Part shown: in pieces, positions 53,690 through 62,958 of the stretch
Layout: every line of letters starts with the position of its first letter
Numbering within the stretch: position 1 is the stretch's first letter
NCBI GenBank assembly: GCA_016929335.1
Contig: JAFGIY010000213.1
Span: 19,182-83,181, forward strand
Reading direction: 5' to 3'
Length of the DNA stretch: 64,000 nt
Source: Acidobacteriota bacterium
Lineage (GTDB): Bacteria > Acidobacteriota > UBA6911
The notes under the pieces: generated by a model
Database searches by the model: none
What the model was told of the DNA's origin: nothing
Seen by the model: only the letters and a program-made list of their open reading frames with translations
Translations under genes and position numbers: made by a program

Positions 53690-54676
53690 ATGCAATCATC
53701 AATAATGACCATAGGCATTATGGTTCTGAACCGTAACGGCAAGCGCTTCCTTGCTCCGCTATACGAGTCCATCCGCCATAACCAATATCCGGCCTATCGC
53801 ATTTATCTTGTAGATAATATGAGCGACGACGGCAGTGTCGAATCCACGCTGAGCAGCTATCCCGAGGTTGTCGTCATCCGGATGCCGCAGAATCTGGCCT
53901 TTGCCATGGCCTATAATCTTGCCATGACACGCGCGTTTGAGGACGGATGCGATTGGGTTATCTGGGCGAATAACGATGTCCTCCTCGAATCCGGTTGTCT
54001 TGAGGAGCTGGCTAAGGCGGCGCAAGCCGATCCCCAAATCGGAGTGCTGGGCCCGTCATTTTTATCCTGGGAAGGGGATGAACCCAATTACATCATGAAA
54101 GGCAAATATCCGGATTTGATACCGGCCATGCAGGCGCATTCCCCCATCCCTGTTGACGTAGATTGGGTAGAAGGATCCTTTTTAATGGTGCACCGCAGCA
54201 TTGTCGAGACCGTAGGTCCTCTGGATCCCTGCTTCTTCATATTCTGGGAGGAAGCAGAATTCTGCAGGCGTGTGCGTTTTTCGGGCAAAAGAGTGGTGCT
54301 TGTACCCAGCGCCAGAGTCAGGCATTTCGGCGGCGCATTCTCCGAAGGACGCCGCGATACCAGAAGAATATGGCTGCATTCCAGAAATTATTACATTTAC
54401 CAGCTCCTGGATCCCGAAAGAAGCTTTGCGCGAAATCTGGCCGTCTCCATGCATTTGCTGGCAACCAACCTCAAATCCAGGATTATCGGATCACCGCGCG
54501 ATTTCATCCTGGAATTGCGCGCCTATTGCTCCGTGATCATAAGAACCGGCACCTGGCTGAAAAAATGGCGGAACGCCCGTCTTCATATACCCCCGCAGCC
54601 GCTGGACAAGAAGCATCAGGACCTGCAGCCTGAAATTTTGTTGCCGGTTCCCCGAAAGGCATCCATTGCAGAATAA
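53690..54676 (+). CDS. Family 2 glycosyltransferase (rhamnosyltransferase-like)
   Basis: 328 residues. GIMVLNRNGKRFLAPLYESI is the nucleotide-binding start, VDNMSDDGS the first acidic motif, ANNDVLLESG the DxD equivalent, and IFWEEAEFCRRVRFSG the conserved acceptor-side ED motif of WbbL-type rhamnosyltransferases. It builds part of the repeat unit in the cytoplasm. The next gene overlaps its end by 11 bp. Confidence 0.88.
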   Translation: MQSSIMTIGIMVLNRNGKRFLAPLYESIRHNQYPAYRIYLVDNMSDDGSVESTLSSYPEVVVIRMPQNLAFAMAYNLAMTRAFEDGCDWVIWANNDVLLESGCLEELAKAAQADPQIGVLGPSFLSWEGDEPNYIMKGKYPDLIPAMQAHSPIPVDVDWVEGSFLMVHRSIVETVGPLDPCFFIFWEEAEFCRRVRFSGKRVVLVPSARVRHFGGAFSEGRRDTRRIWLHSRNYYIYQLLDPERSFARNLAVSMHLLATNLKSRIIGSPRDFILELRAYCSVIIRTGTWLKKWRNARLHIPPQPLDKKHQDLQPEILLPVPRKASIAE

Positions 54677-55640
54677 AGAATGCCTCGCAAGCATAGTGAT
54701 CCCCGTACGCGACCGCACCGATCTGCTGAAACGCTGTCTCGCCTCCATCCGCAATCAAGACTACCCGGCGGAAAAATTTGACATAATCGTATGCGATGAC
54801 GGAAGTGTTTCGGATATAGACGCTGCGATGGAGATTCAGAAATCCCCTCATCCAAAAATCACCTATGTTTGCCAGGAACGACTGGGACCAGCCGCCGCGA
54901 GGAATCTGGGTGTGCGTGAAAGCTCGGCGCCTTTCATATTGTTTATCGACAGTGATGTCGTAGCCGACAAGGGACTGGTCCGAAATCTTGTTTCTGCGCT
55001 GCTGAACAACCAGGATTGGGCCGGAGCGGAAGCTTGCCTGCTCCCGATCGATGGCTGCTCAAGTCCGCTGTGGGAAGCTCCTGCAGCCCCGGCAGGTGGA
55101 CGCTATCATACCGCCGCTATTGCCTATCGCCGGCAAGCACTCAGGGCGGCGGGCGGCTTGGACGAGACGTTTCTCCTGGCCGCATGCGAGGATGTGGAAT
55201 TGGCCGCAAGGATACTTCCGATCGGTCAAATTGGATTTGTATCAGAGGCAAAAGTCTATCACCCCCGGCGAAAAGTGAACCTGCGCAATCGCTGGCGGTC
55301 CCGGCTGCATTGGAAATATATTCTGATTCTTGCTGAGCGGTACGGTTTCCTTGCTTTCCCCGAGCGAAAACTCGGGCGTTTCTGCAGGCTGCGCATAGCA
55401 TGGTCGGCTGTCGTTGCATTGCCGATTGGCCGTCTGCTTCGAGCCCTGAGCTGGCTGAAGCATAATCCACCCGGCGCCATTCTTGCGTGTCTTTACGCGC
55501 TCTTTGATGTTGTCTGTGGATTGTCCGCTTTGCCCGATATTCTTTTCTCAGCTATACCCGAAAGAAAGGACTATCTCCGAGAAAGCTCAATTCAATCCGG
55601 CCATTCCATGAACAAAATGCGTTTGGATTACCCCATATGA
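54666..55640 (+). CDS. Family 2 glycosyltransferase
   Basis: 324 residues. SIVIPVRDRTDLLKRCLASI opens the GT-A domain, CDDGSVSD and FIDSDVVADKG provide the acidic motifs, and LLAACEDVELAARIL the ED-type motif. The C-terminal 70 residues are hydrophobic and may sit at the membrane (GAILACLYALFDVVCGL). The TTG start has GAAAGG upstream and overlaps the previous gene; translation is likely coupled. Confidence 0.86.
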   Translation: MQNKECLASIVIPVRDRTDLLKRCLASIRNQDYPAEKFDIIVCDDGSVSDIDAAMEIQKSPHPKITYVCQERLGPAAARNLGVRESSAPFILFIDSDVVADKGLVRNLVSALLNNQDWAGAEACLLPIDGCSSPLWEAPAAPAGGRYHTAAIAYRRQALRAAGGLDETFLLAACEDVELAARILPIGQIGFVSEAKVYHPRRKVNLRNRWRSRLHWKYILILAERYGFLAFPERKLGRFCRLRIAWSAVVALPIGRLLRALSWLKHNPPGAILACLYALFDVVCGLSALPDILFSAIPERKDYLRESSIQSGHSMNKMRLDYPI

Positions 55641-56611
55641 AGCTCCTGAAACGAACCGCCGTCGTGGTGAGCGCTCATCGACCCTATGCGACAATTGAAT
55701 TATGTCTGCAGGGTTTCCGCTCGATTGTGGAACGGGAAGAAGATTTGATATTCGTTAACAACGGATCTTCCCCATCTCTCGACCGGCTGGTATCGGAAAA
55801 GTTCCGGGGAATCACGCTCGTCAATATGGATGAGAATCGCCTGTTTTGCGCCGGATATAATGCGGGAATACGCACAGCGCTGGCTGCCAATTACGATTTT
55901 ATCCTGATTGCAAATGCCGATACCGAAGTCGCAAATCCCGATTTCATCAACGAACTGCTCTCGGCTGCGGACCGCTGGCCGAAAGCGGCGTTTCTGGGAC
56001 CATTGGTATATTATCGGGACCGCAATACGACACAAAACACACGGTTCAGCTTTCCTTCGGTTATGCGCAATGTTACCACCTGGATCCCATGGAGAATCCT
56101 CCCTGCTCTGCGCCGCCGGCATCGACTGCAGGAAACCCAGGTCGATTATCTGAATGGCGTCTGTGTCTTATGCCGCAGCTCGGCTCTGCGTGAATTCGGA
56201 TTAATGGATGAGGACTACGGCGGCTACGTGGAAGATGCCGATTGGAGCTGGCGCGCGATGAAGAGCGGCTGGATCAGCGTTTTTATACCCGTTCCCGGCA
56301 TTATCCACCATGAAGAACAGCAAGGCTATGGACACTCCTCTTTCAAAAGCTTCCTCCTTAAACGCAATACCGTCCTCTGGTATCTGAAAGCCGGGTATAA
56401 ATTTTCGGCATTTCTATATGCGCTGGCATCACTCTGTCTGGCCGCGCTTCGCCTGCTCCGGTCCGGCAGCAGTTCCACAGGCAAAGAGCATCGGCAGTTT
56501 TGTAAAAATCTGAACAGGTCTTATCGAAGCATGCTGTTCGGCAGTTCATCTCATCAAAGCCCTAAACCTGCAATTTCCGCCGAGAAAGGCAGGCTGGAAA
56601 TATGGCAATGA
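55637..56611 (+). CDS. Family 2 glycosyltransferase
   Basis: 324 residues. VVVSAHRPYATIELCLQGF and VNNGSSPSLD start the GT-A domain, IANADTEVANPDF is the DxD site and MDEDYGGYVEDADWSWR the downstream acidic motif. It resembles rhamnosyl- and galactofuranosyltransferases of O-antigen clusters. Start ATGA overlaps the previous stop, and the next gene overlaps its end by 10 bp. Confidence 0.87.
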   Translation: MKLLKRTAVVVSAHRPYATIELCLQGFRSIVEREEDLIFVNNGSSPSLDRLVSEKFRGITLVNMDENRLFCAGYNAGIRTALAANYDFILIANADTEVANPDFINELLSAADRWPKAAFLGPLVYYRDRNTTQNTRFSFPSVMRNVTTWIPWRILPALRRRHRLQETQVDYLNGVCVLCRSSALREFGLMDEDYGGYVEDADWSWRAMKSGWISVFIPVPGIIHHEEQQGYGHSSFKSFLLKRNTVLWYLKAGYKFSAFLYALASLCLAALRLLRSGSSSTGKEHRQFCKNLNRSYRSMLFGSSSHQSPKPAISAEKGRLEIWQ

Positions 56612-57957
56612 GCGGTTCCAGTATCAAATTGCATCGATCGTGGTTCGACTACCAGCAGCCACTGCCGGAATCTCAGCGGCGCAGCGCGGATGCTCCATTG
56701 ATTTCCATTCTTACATGGATCTCGCTTGTCGCCTACCTTGCAGCGCTGGCCATGACTCAGACCAACTACTACCTGCCCTTTATGAATGTAAGGTGGATAG
56801 CGCTGGGATTGCTTGCCGCATCCACTCTCGCAGACTGGATTCTTGTTGCAGGTCGCGGGAAACATAGAGACAGAGGAAGCACCGGTCAGATCATGACAAT
56901 CTATCTCCTTGCAACATTCGGAACTGTTATCTATGCCGAAAACTGGATGTTCAGCGGGATGCGGTGGGCCTCCCATGCCGCAATGCTTTCCGTTTGCGTG
57001 ATGCTGCTGCCTCAGCTCATGATCCCGAATCAAACAAAGAAAGTGCTTTCCATTATCCAGTACGTCTTCTCGACGCTTCTGGTCTTTTCGTGGATACGGC
57101 CCATCATTGAGAAAATTCCCGACAGCGGCGATCTCTATCATGGGGCTATGGGAAATGCAAACACAATGGGGCACATCGCATTCATAGCGGGCCTTTTGTT
57201 TTTGCATGGTGCATTGACGACAACGGCTACACGCAAACGTGTTCTTTCGACCATCATGGTGGCGGCTGCAGCTGCTACAGTCTGGCAAAGCGGTGCGCGA
57301 AGCTCCATCATCGCCTTTTGTATGGGCGTAATGCTGTTGTTTCACTATTACCGGAAGGACTCGCACCGCTATGCAATGATTGCCGTCCTCTTCGGTGGCA
57401 TGCTGATGGCAGCTTTCCCGAATCTGCCGGGAGAAATTGCCCGTTTCATTGTTAAGACAGAATCCACTCCCGAGCTCACCGCCCTGAATCCCATGCGGAC
57501 CCGCGTGCCGGTCTGGTCCGCTGCCTATGAGGGATTCAAACAGCGGCCCCTGCTCGGATGGGGATTCGGCGCCGCCAGCAACGTGCTGAAAAAGTCCGAC
57601 TTCCAATTGACCTCATTCGGAATGGTTGAGCGAGATGCCGTGAACGATTTCATGTTTATGATGGAAGGCTGCGGCATTATCGGAATCGGGGCGTACATTC
57701 TGTTGATATATCTCGTTATAAGACAGAGTCCCGGCAGATCCCAAAAACTGCTGATTCAAAGATACGGAAGGAATGAAGCGTCAAGCCCGGCGACAATATC
57801 CTTGCACCACGCGCATGTCCTGGCTTTTGTCCTGTCCGTCTGCCTCATTTTGCTGAATCAGATGGATAATTCCGCACTTTCAGCCGGAAACCTGATATCG
57901 GTGACTCTCTGGCTCAGCGTCGGTTGCGCCGCAGTGTTGCGCCATGAAATAACCTAA
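56602..57957 (+). CDS. O-antigen polymerase/ligase-like membrane protein (Wzy/WaaL)
   Basis: 451 residues with about 11 TM helices. A large periplasmic loop (about 285-335) has MRTRVPVWSAAYEGFKQRPL followed by GWGFGAAS, the RxxxW...PxxGxG pattern of the Wzy_C/O-antigen ligase family. It joins glycan units or transfers glycan to an acceptor outside the inner membrane. Since export here is of the ABC type, which does not need a polymerase, a ligase role is more likely, but this is not settled by sequence. Confidence 0.85.
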   Translation: MAMSGSSIKLHRSWFDYQQPLPESQRRSADAPLISILTWISLVAYLAALAMTQTNYYLPFMNVRWIALGLLAASTLADWILVAGRGKHRDRGSTGQIMTIYLLATFGTVIYAENWMFSGMRWASHAAMLSVCVMLLPQLMIPNQTKKVLSIIQYVFSTLLVFSWIRPIIEKIPDSGDLYHGAMGNANTMGHIAFIAGLLFLHGALTTTATRKRVLSTIMVAAAAATVWQSGARSSIIAFCMGVMLLFHYYRKDSHRYAMIAVLFGGMLMAAFPNLPGEIARFIVKTESTPELTALNPMRTRVPVWSAAYEGFKQRPLLGWGFGAASNVLKKSDFQLTSFGMVERDAVNDFMFMMEGCGIIGIGAYILLIYLVIRQSPGRSQKLLIQRYGRNEASSPATISLHHAHVLAFVLSVCLILLNQMDNSALSAGNLISVTLWLSVGCAAVLRHEIT

Positions 57958-57983
57958 TCCCGCCACCAGTCGATATCATCATC

Positions 57984-58820
57984 ATGCACTCATTAGAAGC
58001 AACCCACGATGCTCGAACGAGCAACTCCGAACCGCTATCCGTTGTTTTCGGATTTTTGGAAAAATTGATCTTCTGGCATCCGTTCGGATGCGAATATGCG
58101 CAATCACCAAGATGGAATCCGATGGAACGATTCTATATTCGCCTGTTCGGCCTGGTCGATTTGCCGACTCGTATGAGAGCAAGGTTGATCGCAAAAATGC
58201 TTCGGAATATGTCATGGAAGACAATGCTGGATTTTGGCAGCGGAACAGGCGCTTACTCGTTTTATTTTTCCAGATGCAGCGACTCCCATGTTTCCGGAAT
58301 GGATATTCTTAAAAACCGTATTGAAGAATGCATAATGCTGCAGCAAAAACTGCGACGAAGCTCTCTGGATTTTATTGTCAGTTCCCACATCTTTGAAACA
58401 AACCGCTTCCAACCGAACAGCATGGATGTCGTTCTCGCAATAGAAGTCCTGCCTTACCTGTTCGACATTCCCGCAGGATTCCGTGACATTCAACAAGTGC
58501 TGGTTCCAGGCGGATATCTGATCGCACATGTACCTCTTATGGGATACGCACAGAAACCTGATACCATCCGATTCGATACCGAAACGATCAGGCAATTTGT
58601 TGCAGAATCCGGCTTGCAGGTTATATCCATATTCCCCGTATTCGGCAGCATCGCCAGGCTACTGACCCGCATCTATGCGTATTCCACCCGATCGCGGATA
58701 TCCACCGCATTTGCATTCCCCTTTTTGCTGCTTGCTTCACTGGCATGCAGCGGCATGAATCATATGGGAAGCTATTGCCTGGTTGTTGCTCGAAAGCCTC
58801 ACTCCGCAAACCGGCACTAG
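57984..58820 (+). CDS. SAM-dependent methyltransferase
   Basis: 278 residues. The SAM site is MLDFGSGTGAYSFYF (about residue 76), then SGMDILKNRIEE and VVLAIEVLPYLFD, typical class I motifs, and QVLVPGGYLIAHVP. A hydrophobic C-terminal stretch (FAFPFLLLASLACSGM) may attach it to the membrane. It could methylate a sugar or cap the growing glycan, which would match the recognition domain of the Wzt-like ATPase. Confidence 0.83.
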   Translation: MHSLEATHDARTSNSEPLSVVFGFLEKLIFWHPFGCEYAQSPRWNPMERFYIRLFGLVDLPTRMRARLIAKMLRNMSWKTMLDFGSGTGAYSFYFSRCSDSHVSGMDILKNRIEECIMLQQKLRRSSLDFIVSSHIFETNRFQPNSMDVVLAIEVLPYLFDIPAGFRDIQQVLVPGGYLIAHVPLMGYAQKPDTIRFDTETIRQFVAESGLQVISIFPVFGSIARLLTRIYAYSTRSRISTAFAFPFLLLASLACSGMNHMGSYCLVVARKPHSANRH

Positions 58821-58873
58821 AATCCGCTATTGTTCATTATTCAATTACTCTACAAGCTTAAACTATTACTTTA

Positions 58874-60862
58874 ATGATCTATCAGACCGGAACTGAACGG
58901 ATGCCTTTGCGGATCGGCATTCTCATGGACCATCCGAGCCCGCACATGGTGGCACTTCTTGAATCGGTTGCCGGCCGCAAAGACTGCACACTGGAAGTCA
59001 TCTATTGTGGGAAGAATGCGCCGGGAAGGATCTGGGGTGCGCCCGCAGGTGACATTCCTCATCACTTTGTACGCGGCATAACCGGACCCTTGGGCGTTCG
59101 TTTTAATCCCGGAATACTGCAAGCTATGAGCAGTCTGCATATCGATGTGTGGGTAATTAACACGATCTATGGTTCGCCCACCACCTTAATGGCTGCACAG
59201 TGGCTTCACTTCCGCGGCAAGCCCTGGATCTATATGAATGAGCCTGTAAGACCACGGACTGGAATCCGGGCAGCCATAAAAGAACTTCTCCTGCAACATG
59301 TCCTGAATAAGGCAGACGGAATCACAGGCACAGGCAAAGCCGCCGTTGATCTGTATCGAAAGCGCCTGAAGAAGGATATCCCGTCGCAATCCATTCCTTA
59401 TTTTATCGATATCTCGGAATTTCTTGATCTTCCCGATCCCATTCCCCCGGCTGAGAATGAGGATCTCTGTTTTGTTACTTCGGGCCAGTTGATTGAACGC
59501 AAAGGTTTCGGCTGCCTGCTGGAAGCCTGTAGACATCTCCCCGAAAAGGGGTGGCATTTGAAATTAATCGGAGACGGCCCGCTGAGATCGGCGCTTGAAA
59601 GGAAGCTGGAGCAGTATGGTCTTGCGAACAGGGTTCGAATGGATGGAGCAATTCCCTATTCGCAGCGTGCAAGATGCTATGCCGGCAGCCATGTCTTCCT
59701 GTTCCCCTCCCTGTGGGATGGGTGGGGAATGGTTGTTCCTGAAGCTCTGGCATCCGGGCTGCCCGTAGTCTCCAGCGATCAGGTCATGTCGGCACATGAA
59801 TTCATTAACAACGGCAAGAACGGATTTATCACACCCGCCGGCGATCCGGACGCGTTGGCGGGAAAAATGCTCTGGTTCCTGGGTAATACATCTTCCTACA
59901 GGCATATGAGCACGGAAGCGAGAAAATCCGTCGCCGATTACACGTCGGACCTGGGAGCAGAAGCTCTGGTCCATTTTCTGCAAAAGCTCAGCACCGGCGC
60001 GATCCAAAGGCAACTATCCCGATGCGACTTTCAAAAGACGGATAAACCGACCTGGAATAAGCTCACCACTCCCGGCAAATTTTCCGAGAGGACAAAGCTT
60101 CGCATTCGGAATATGGCAAAGAAAGCTGTTATACAAGGCAGCGTTCTCGCTCACCGTCCGCAAAAGGCAAAGGGACATTCCATCATTGCATACCACCTCG
60201 TTCTGGAAGAAGATAGACGCAATTTTGAAGACCATTTGAAGTTTTACCGCGACCACTTCAGGATCAGCCCGCTTCGCGAACTACTTCAAACAGCTGCATC
60301 AGGCGATTCCGATGGATTCAGTCTGGCCATAACCTTCGATGACGGATTCCGGCTTCTCATGCATGATTGCCTGCAGATTCTCGAAAAATACGGGATCAAG
60401 GCGAGCTTTTTTATTCCTGCGGCATTCATAAATTCGAGGCAGCGGCAGAGTGCGGATGAATTCAGCGCAAGATCCTTCTATTACAGATATTCCCTTGAAC
60501 CGATGCAGCCCGCCGATCTCAGACAACTGTCGGCTCTGGGCCATGAAGTCGGAAGCCACGGGCTGTTTCATACCAATATTCACTCTCTGACACCCGAATC
60601 CGCAGAAAGAGAACTGGCGGTTTCCCGATCCATGATTTCGGACTGGACGGGAATTGAGCCGGAAGGCTATGCCTATCCCTATGGAGTGACTGCCAATGCT
60701 TGCGGAAATCCGGCAGACTGGCTTCAAAAGGCGGGATTCGCCTATGGCTTGAGCTTGACCAGGGGAACGGTGGATTCATCCAGCAATTATTTTGTTCTAC
60801 CAAGACACCATGCTGAAGGCAACTGGCCGGTTCGGGATCTTCGATACTTTCTTTTTGCCTGA
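58874..60862 (+). CDS. Glycosyltransferase 4 - polysaccharide deacetylase (CE4) fusion
   Basis: 662 residues. Residues about 10-380 are a GT4 enzyme (SGQLIERKGFGCLLEACRHL, then SLWDGWGMVVPEALASGLP with the E-x7-E site). Residues about 435-655 are a NodB-type deacetylase: TFDDGFR with the catalytic and metal Asp, SHGLFHTN with the two metal His, and YAYPYG. So one protein could add an N-acetylated sugar and deacetylate a glycan. Most CE4 enzymes act outside the cytoplasm, yet no signal is visible, which is odd. An ATG at 58901 (MPLRIGI) may be the true start. Confidence 0.87.
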   Translation: MIYQTGTERMPLRIGILMDHPSPHMVALLESVAGRKDCTLEVIYCGKNAPGRIWGAPAGDIPHHFVRGITGPLGVRFNPGILQAMSSLHIDVWVINTIYGSPTTLMAAQWLHFRGKPWIYMNEPVRPRTGIRAAIKELLLQHVLNKADGITGTGKAAVDLYRKRLKKDIPSQSIPYFIDISEFLDLPDPIPPAENEDLCFVTSGQLIERKGFGCLLEACRHLPEKGWHLKLIGDGPLRSALERKLEQYGLANRVRMDGAIPYSQRARCYAGSHVFLFPSLWDGWGMVVPEALASGLPVVSSDQVMSAHEFINNGKNGFITPAGDPDALAGKMLWFLGNTSSYRHMSTEARKSVADYTSDLGAEALVHFLQKLSTGAIQRQLSRCDFQKTDKPTWNKLTTPGKFSERTKLRIRNMAKKAVIQGSVLAHRPQKAKGHSIIAYHLVLEEDRRNFEDHLKFYRDHFRISPLRELLQTAASGDSDGFSLAITFDDGFRLLMHDCLQILEKYGIKASFFIPAAFINSRQRQSADEFSARSFYYRYSLEPMQPADLRQLSALGHEVGSHGLFHTNIHSLTPESAERELAVSRSMISDWTGIEPEGYAYPYGVTANACGNPADWLQKAGFAYGLSLTRGTVDSSSNYFVLPRHHAEGNWPVRDLRYFLFA

Positions 60863-60871
60863 ACTATCCGT

Positions 60872-61516
60872 ATGAAAAGCCAGACAATCAAAGATCTATA
60901 TTACGTTTTCTTTGGAAAGCTCTCCTTCATTACTTACTGCCGGCACAGATTCTTCAGACAAGGCCGGTTTAAAGACGCTCTTCTGAATATCGGCTGCGGT
61001 CCCAAATATATCGAAGGGATGATGAACGTAGACGGCAACATATTCAGGAAAAAGGACCTCTGGCTGGATGTGACGCTGGGCCTGCCCTTTCTCACAAACA
61101 GCATCCGCGGGATCTATGCATCGCACGTAATGGAGCACTTTAAAATCGCGGAGGTACGAAAATTGCTCCGGGAATTTCACAGGGTATTGAAAACCGGCGG
61201 GACCCTGCGCATCGTGGTACCTTCCTTGGATTATGCCGTAAAAGCTTTTGCGGCGAATGACACATCCAAATTCCCTGATTGGCCCGAAAAATTTCTGTCG
61301 GTTGGAGGCCGGTTTAACAATTTCCTATTATGCTCAAATCAGCATCGGATTATGTTCGACTTTTCGTTTCTTCAGGAATTGCTGAATGAAGCCGGATTCA
61401 CCTCTGTTGAGGATGCCTCCCCCTACCGCAGCCGGTGCTTCAGTTCAAAGCAGCTTGAATTTGAGTCGGACCCTGCCCTTCTCGAAAAATCAATCTACGT
61501 GGAAGCACTTAAATAG
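60872..61516 (+). CDS. SAM-dependent methyltransferase-like protein
   Basis: 214 residues. LLNIGCGPKYIEGMMNVDGN is the SAM-binding start, as in the predicted SAM methyltransferases of polysaccharide clusters. GIYASHVMEHF and VLKTGGTLRIVVPSLDYA follow in the expected order. It comes 9 bp after the fusion gene. It probably modifies a sugar of the polymer. Confidence 0.8.
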   Translation: MKSQTIKDLYYVFFGKLSFITYCRHRFFRQGRFKDALLNIGCGPKYIEGMMNVDGNIFRKKDLWLDVTLGLPFLTNSIRGIYASHVMEHFKIAEVRKLLREFHRVLKTGGTLRIVVPSLDYAVKAFAANDTSKFPDWPEKFLSVGGRFNNFLLCSNQHRIMFDFSFLQELLNEAGFTSVEDASPYRSRCFSSKQLEFESDPALLEKSIYVEALK

Positions 61517-61649
61517 ACTGCCGAAACGGGATGTCGCGCGATGGCAGCCTTCAGCTTTCAGCAAGCAGCTTCTTTGCGTATTGCAGCGAATTCCTAGATA
61601 AAGGCTCCATGCTCATTCTCCCGCACATCTCTGAAGCTTAAGATAAACC

Positions 61650-62828
61650 ATGCGCTCTCTGCGGATACTTTTAATAGTGCCATCTTTGAACCGACAAACG
61701 GGCGGTCCAACCATTTCCGTACCGGCTCTCGCAAAGGCGCTCGTCAAACTCGGCCATACGGTTGTTCTCTATACAACCACATGGCCGGTCCACGGCAACC
61801 TTTGTGATTTAACCATTCAATCGGCAGGAAATCCGGGATATGAGGTCGTTACCTTCCCCGCTCAACCGAATCCACTTTTCCCACGTATGCCGTATTCTCC
61901 GGCGCTGGTCCGGGATGTATTCAGGAGCAGCCGCAATTTCGACATCGTCCACAATTTCAGCCTTTGGAATCCCGTCGCAACATTCTCGCTGAGGGCTTTG
62001 CGCCAATCGGGCAGTGCTTATTGTTTAAGTCCGCTCGGGATGCTGGATCCTGTGGTGCTTCGCCGGAACCGCTGGAAGAAACTGCCATGGCAGATTATCT
62101 GGGAAAGGGCAAACATAGAAGCTGCCGCATTGGTTCACTTTACGGCCAGCCTGGAAGAAGAAAGAGCCCGTGGGACATGGCGTCTCAGGAGCACCATCGT
62201 CATTCCGCACGTAGTGGACCTGGAAAACTGGAAATCACTCCCCGATCGTTCAGTGCTGGAAAAACGATTTCCAAAGATTCAAGGGAAAGAAGTCATTCTC
62301 TTTGTCGGACGCATCAACTGGGTAAAAAATCTCAACCTGCTACTGATTTCTCTTGCTGCGTTGCGGCGGCAGCGGCCCAACTCCATGCTGGTGTGCGTCG
62401 GTCCCGACAACGAAGGCTACCAATCCATCCTTGAAAAACAGGCTCAGGCGCTCGGCATCACAGACAATGTTCTTTTTACAGGTATGCTGCAGGGTGACGA
62501 TCTGAAAGCAGCGTATGCTCGCGCCGATGCACTGGCATTGGTATCACAGAAAGAAAATTTTGGGCATGCTGCGGCTGAAGCTCTCGCGTGCGGAATCCCG
62601 GTGGTATTAAGCAGCGGGGTAGGCATTGGCGCAGACTGGCCGGAGAGCGGTGCACTTCACCGCGTCGCACCCGAATCAGAACAAATTGCATCGGCTTTGA
62701 TGCAGGTATTGGAACGGAGCGCCCGATTTGGTCATCCCGATTCCGAAGCACGCCTGCTTGCCGAAAAATTTCTTGGCGAATTCCCGGGAGCAAGAATCGC
62801 CGATGCGTATCAATCCGTTCTCTCCTGA
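61650..62828 (+). CDS. Glycosyltransferase family 4
   Basis: 392 residues, GT-B fold. LLIVPSLNRQTGGPTISVPA is the N-terminal domain start, VIPHVVDLENW the linker, ILFVGRINWVKNLNLLL the second domain start and VSQKENFGHAAAEALACGIP the E-x7-E donor site. It lies 133 bp after the methyltransferase gene; that gap holds nothing recognisable. Confidence 0.87.
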   Translation: MRSLRILLIVPSLNRQTGGPTISVPALAKALVKLGHTVVLYTTTWPVHGNLCDLTIQSAGNPGYEVVTFPAQPNPLFPRMPYSPALVRDVFRSSRNFDIVHNFSLWNPVATFSLRALRQSGSAYCLSPLGMLDPVVLRRNRWKKLPWQIIWERANIEAAALVHFTASLEEERARGTWRLRSTIVIPHVVDLENWKSLPDRSVLEKRFPKIQGKEVILFVGRINWVKNLNLLLISLAALRRQRPNSMLVCVGPDNEGYQSILEKQAQALGITDNVLFTGMLQGDDLKAAYARADALALVSQKENFGHAAAEALACGIPVVLSSGVGIGADWPESGALHRVAPESEQIASALMQVLERSARFGHPDSEARLLAEKFLGEFPGARIADAYQSVLS

Positions 62829-62902
62829 ACTGCTGTTCAGCGGTCAGCCGTCATTTATCAGTATTGATAATAAACGAGATATTTATCTGCCACCTAATAA
62901 AC

Positions 62903-62944
62903 GCTGAATGCTGAACGCTGACAGCTGAACGCTGAACACTGACA
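62903..62944. repeat. Two tandem 21-bp repeats
   Basis: Two adjacent 21-bp units beginning GCTGAA and ending CTGACA differ at two positions and are themselves built from GCTGAA-like hexamers. They lie between two glycosyltransferase genes, just before the last one. Confidence 0.65.
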
Positions 62945-62958
62945 GCCGAGTACCTGCA

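Noticed and set aside
56554..57606. 350-codon minus-strand frame
   Set aside because: Antisense shadow of the Wzy/WaaL-like gene; His/Cys/Arg-rich translation without recognisable features.
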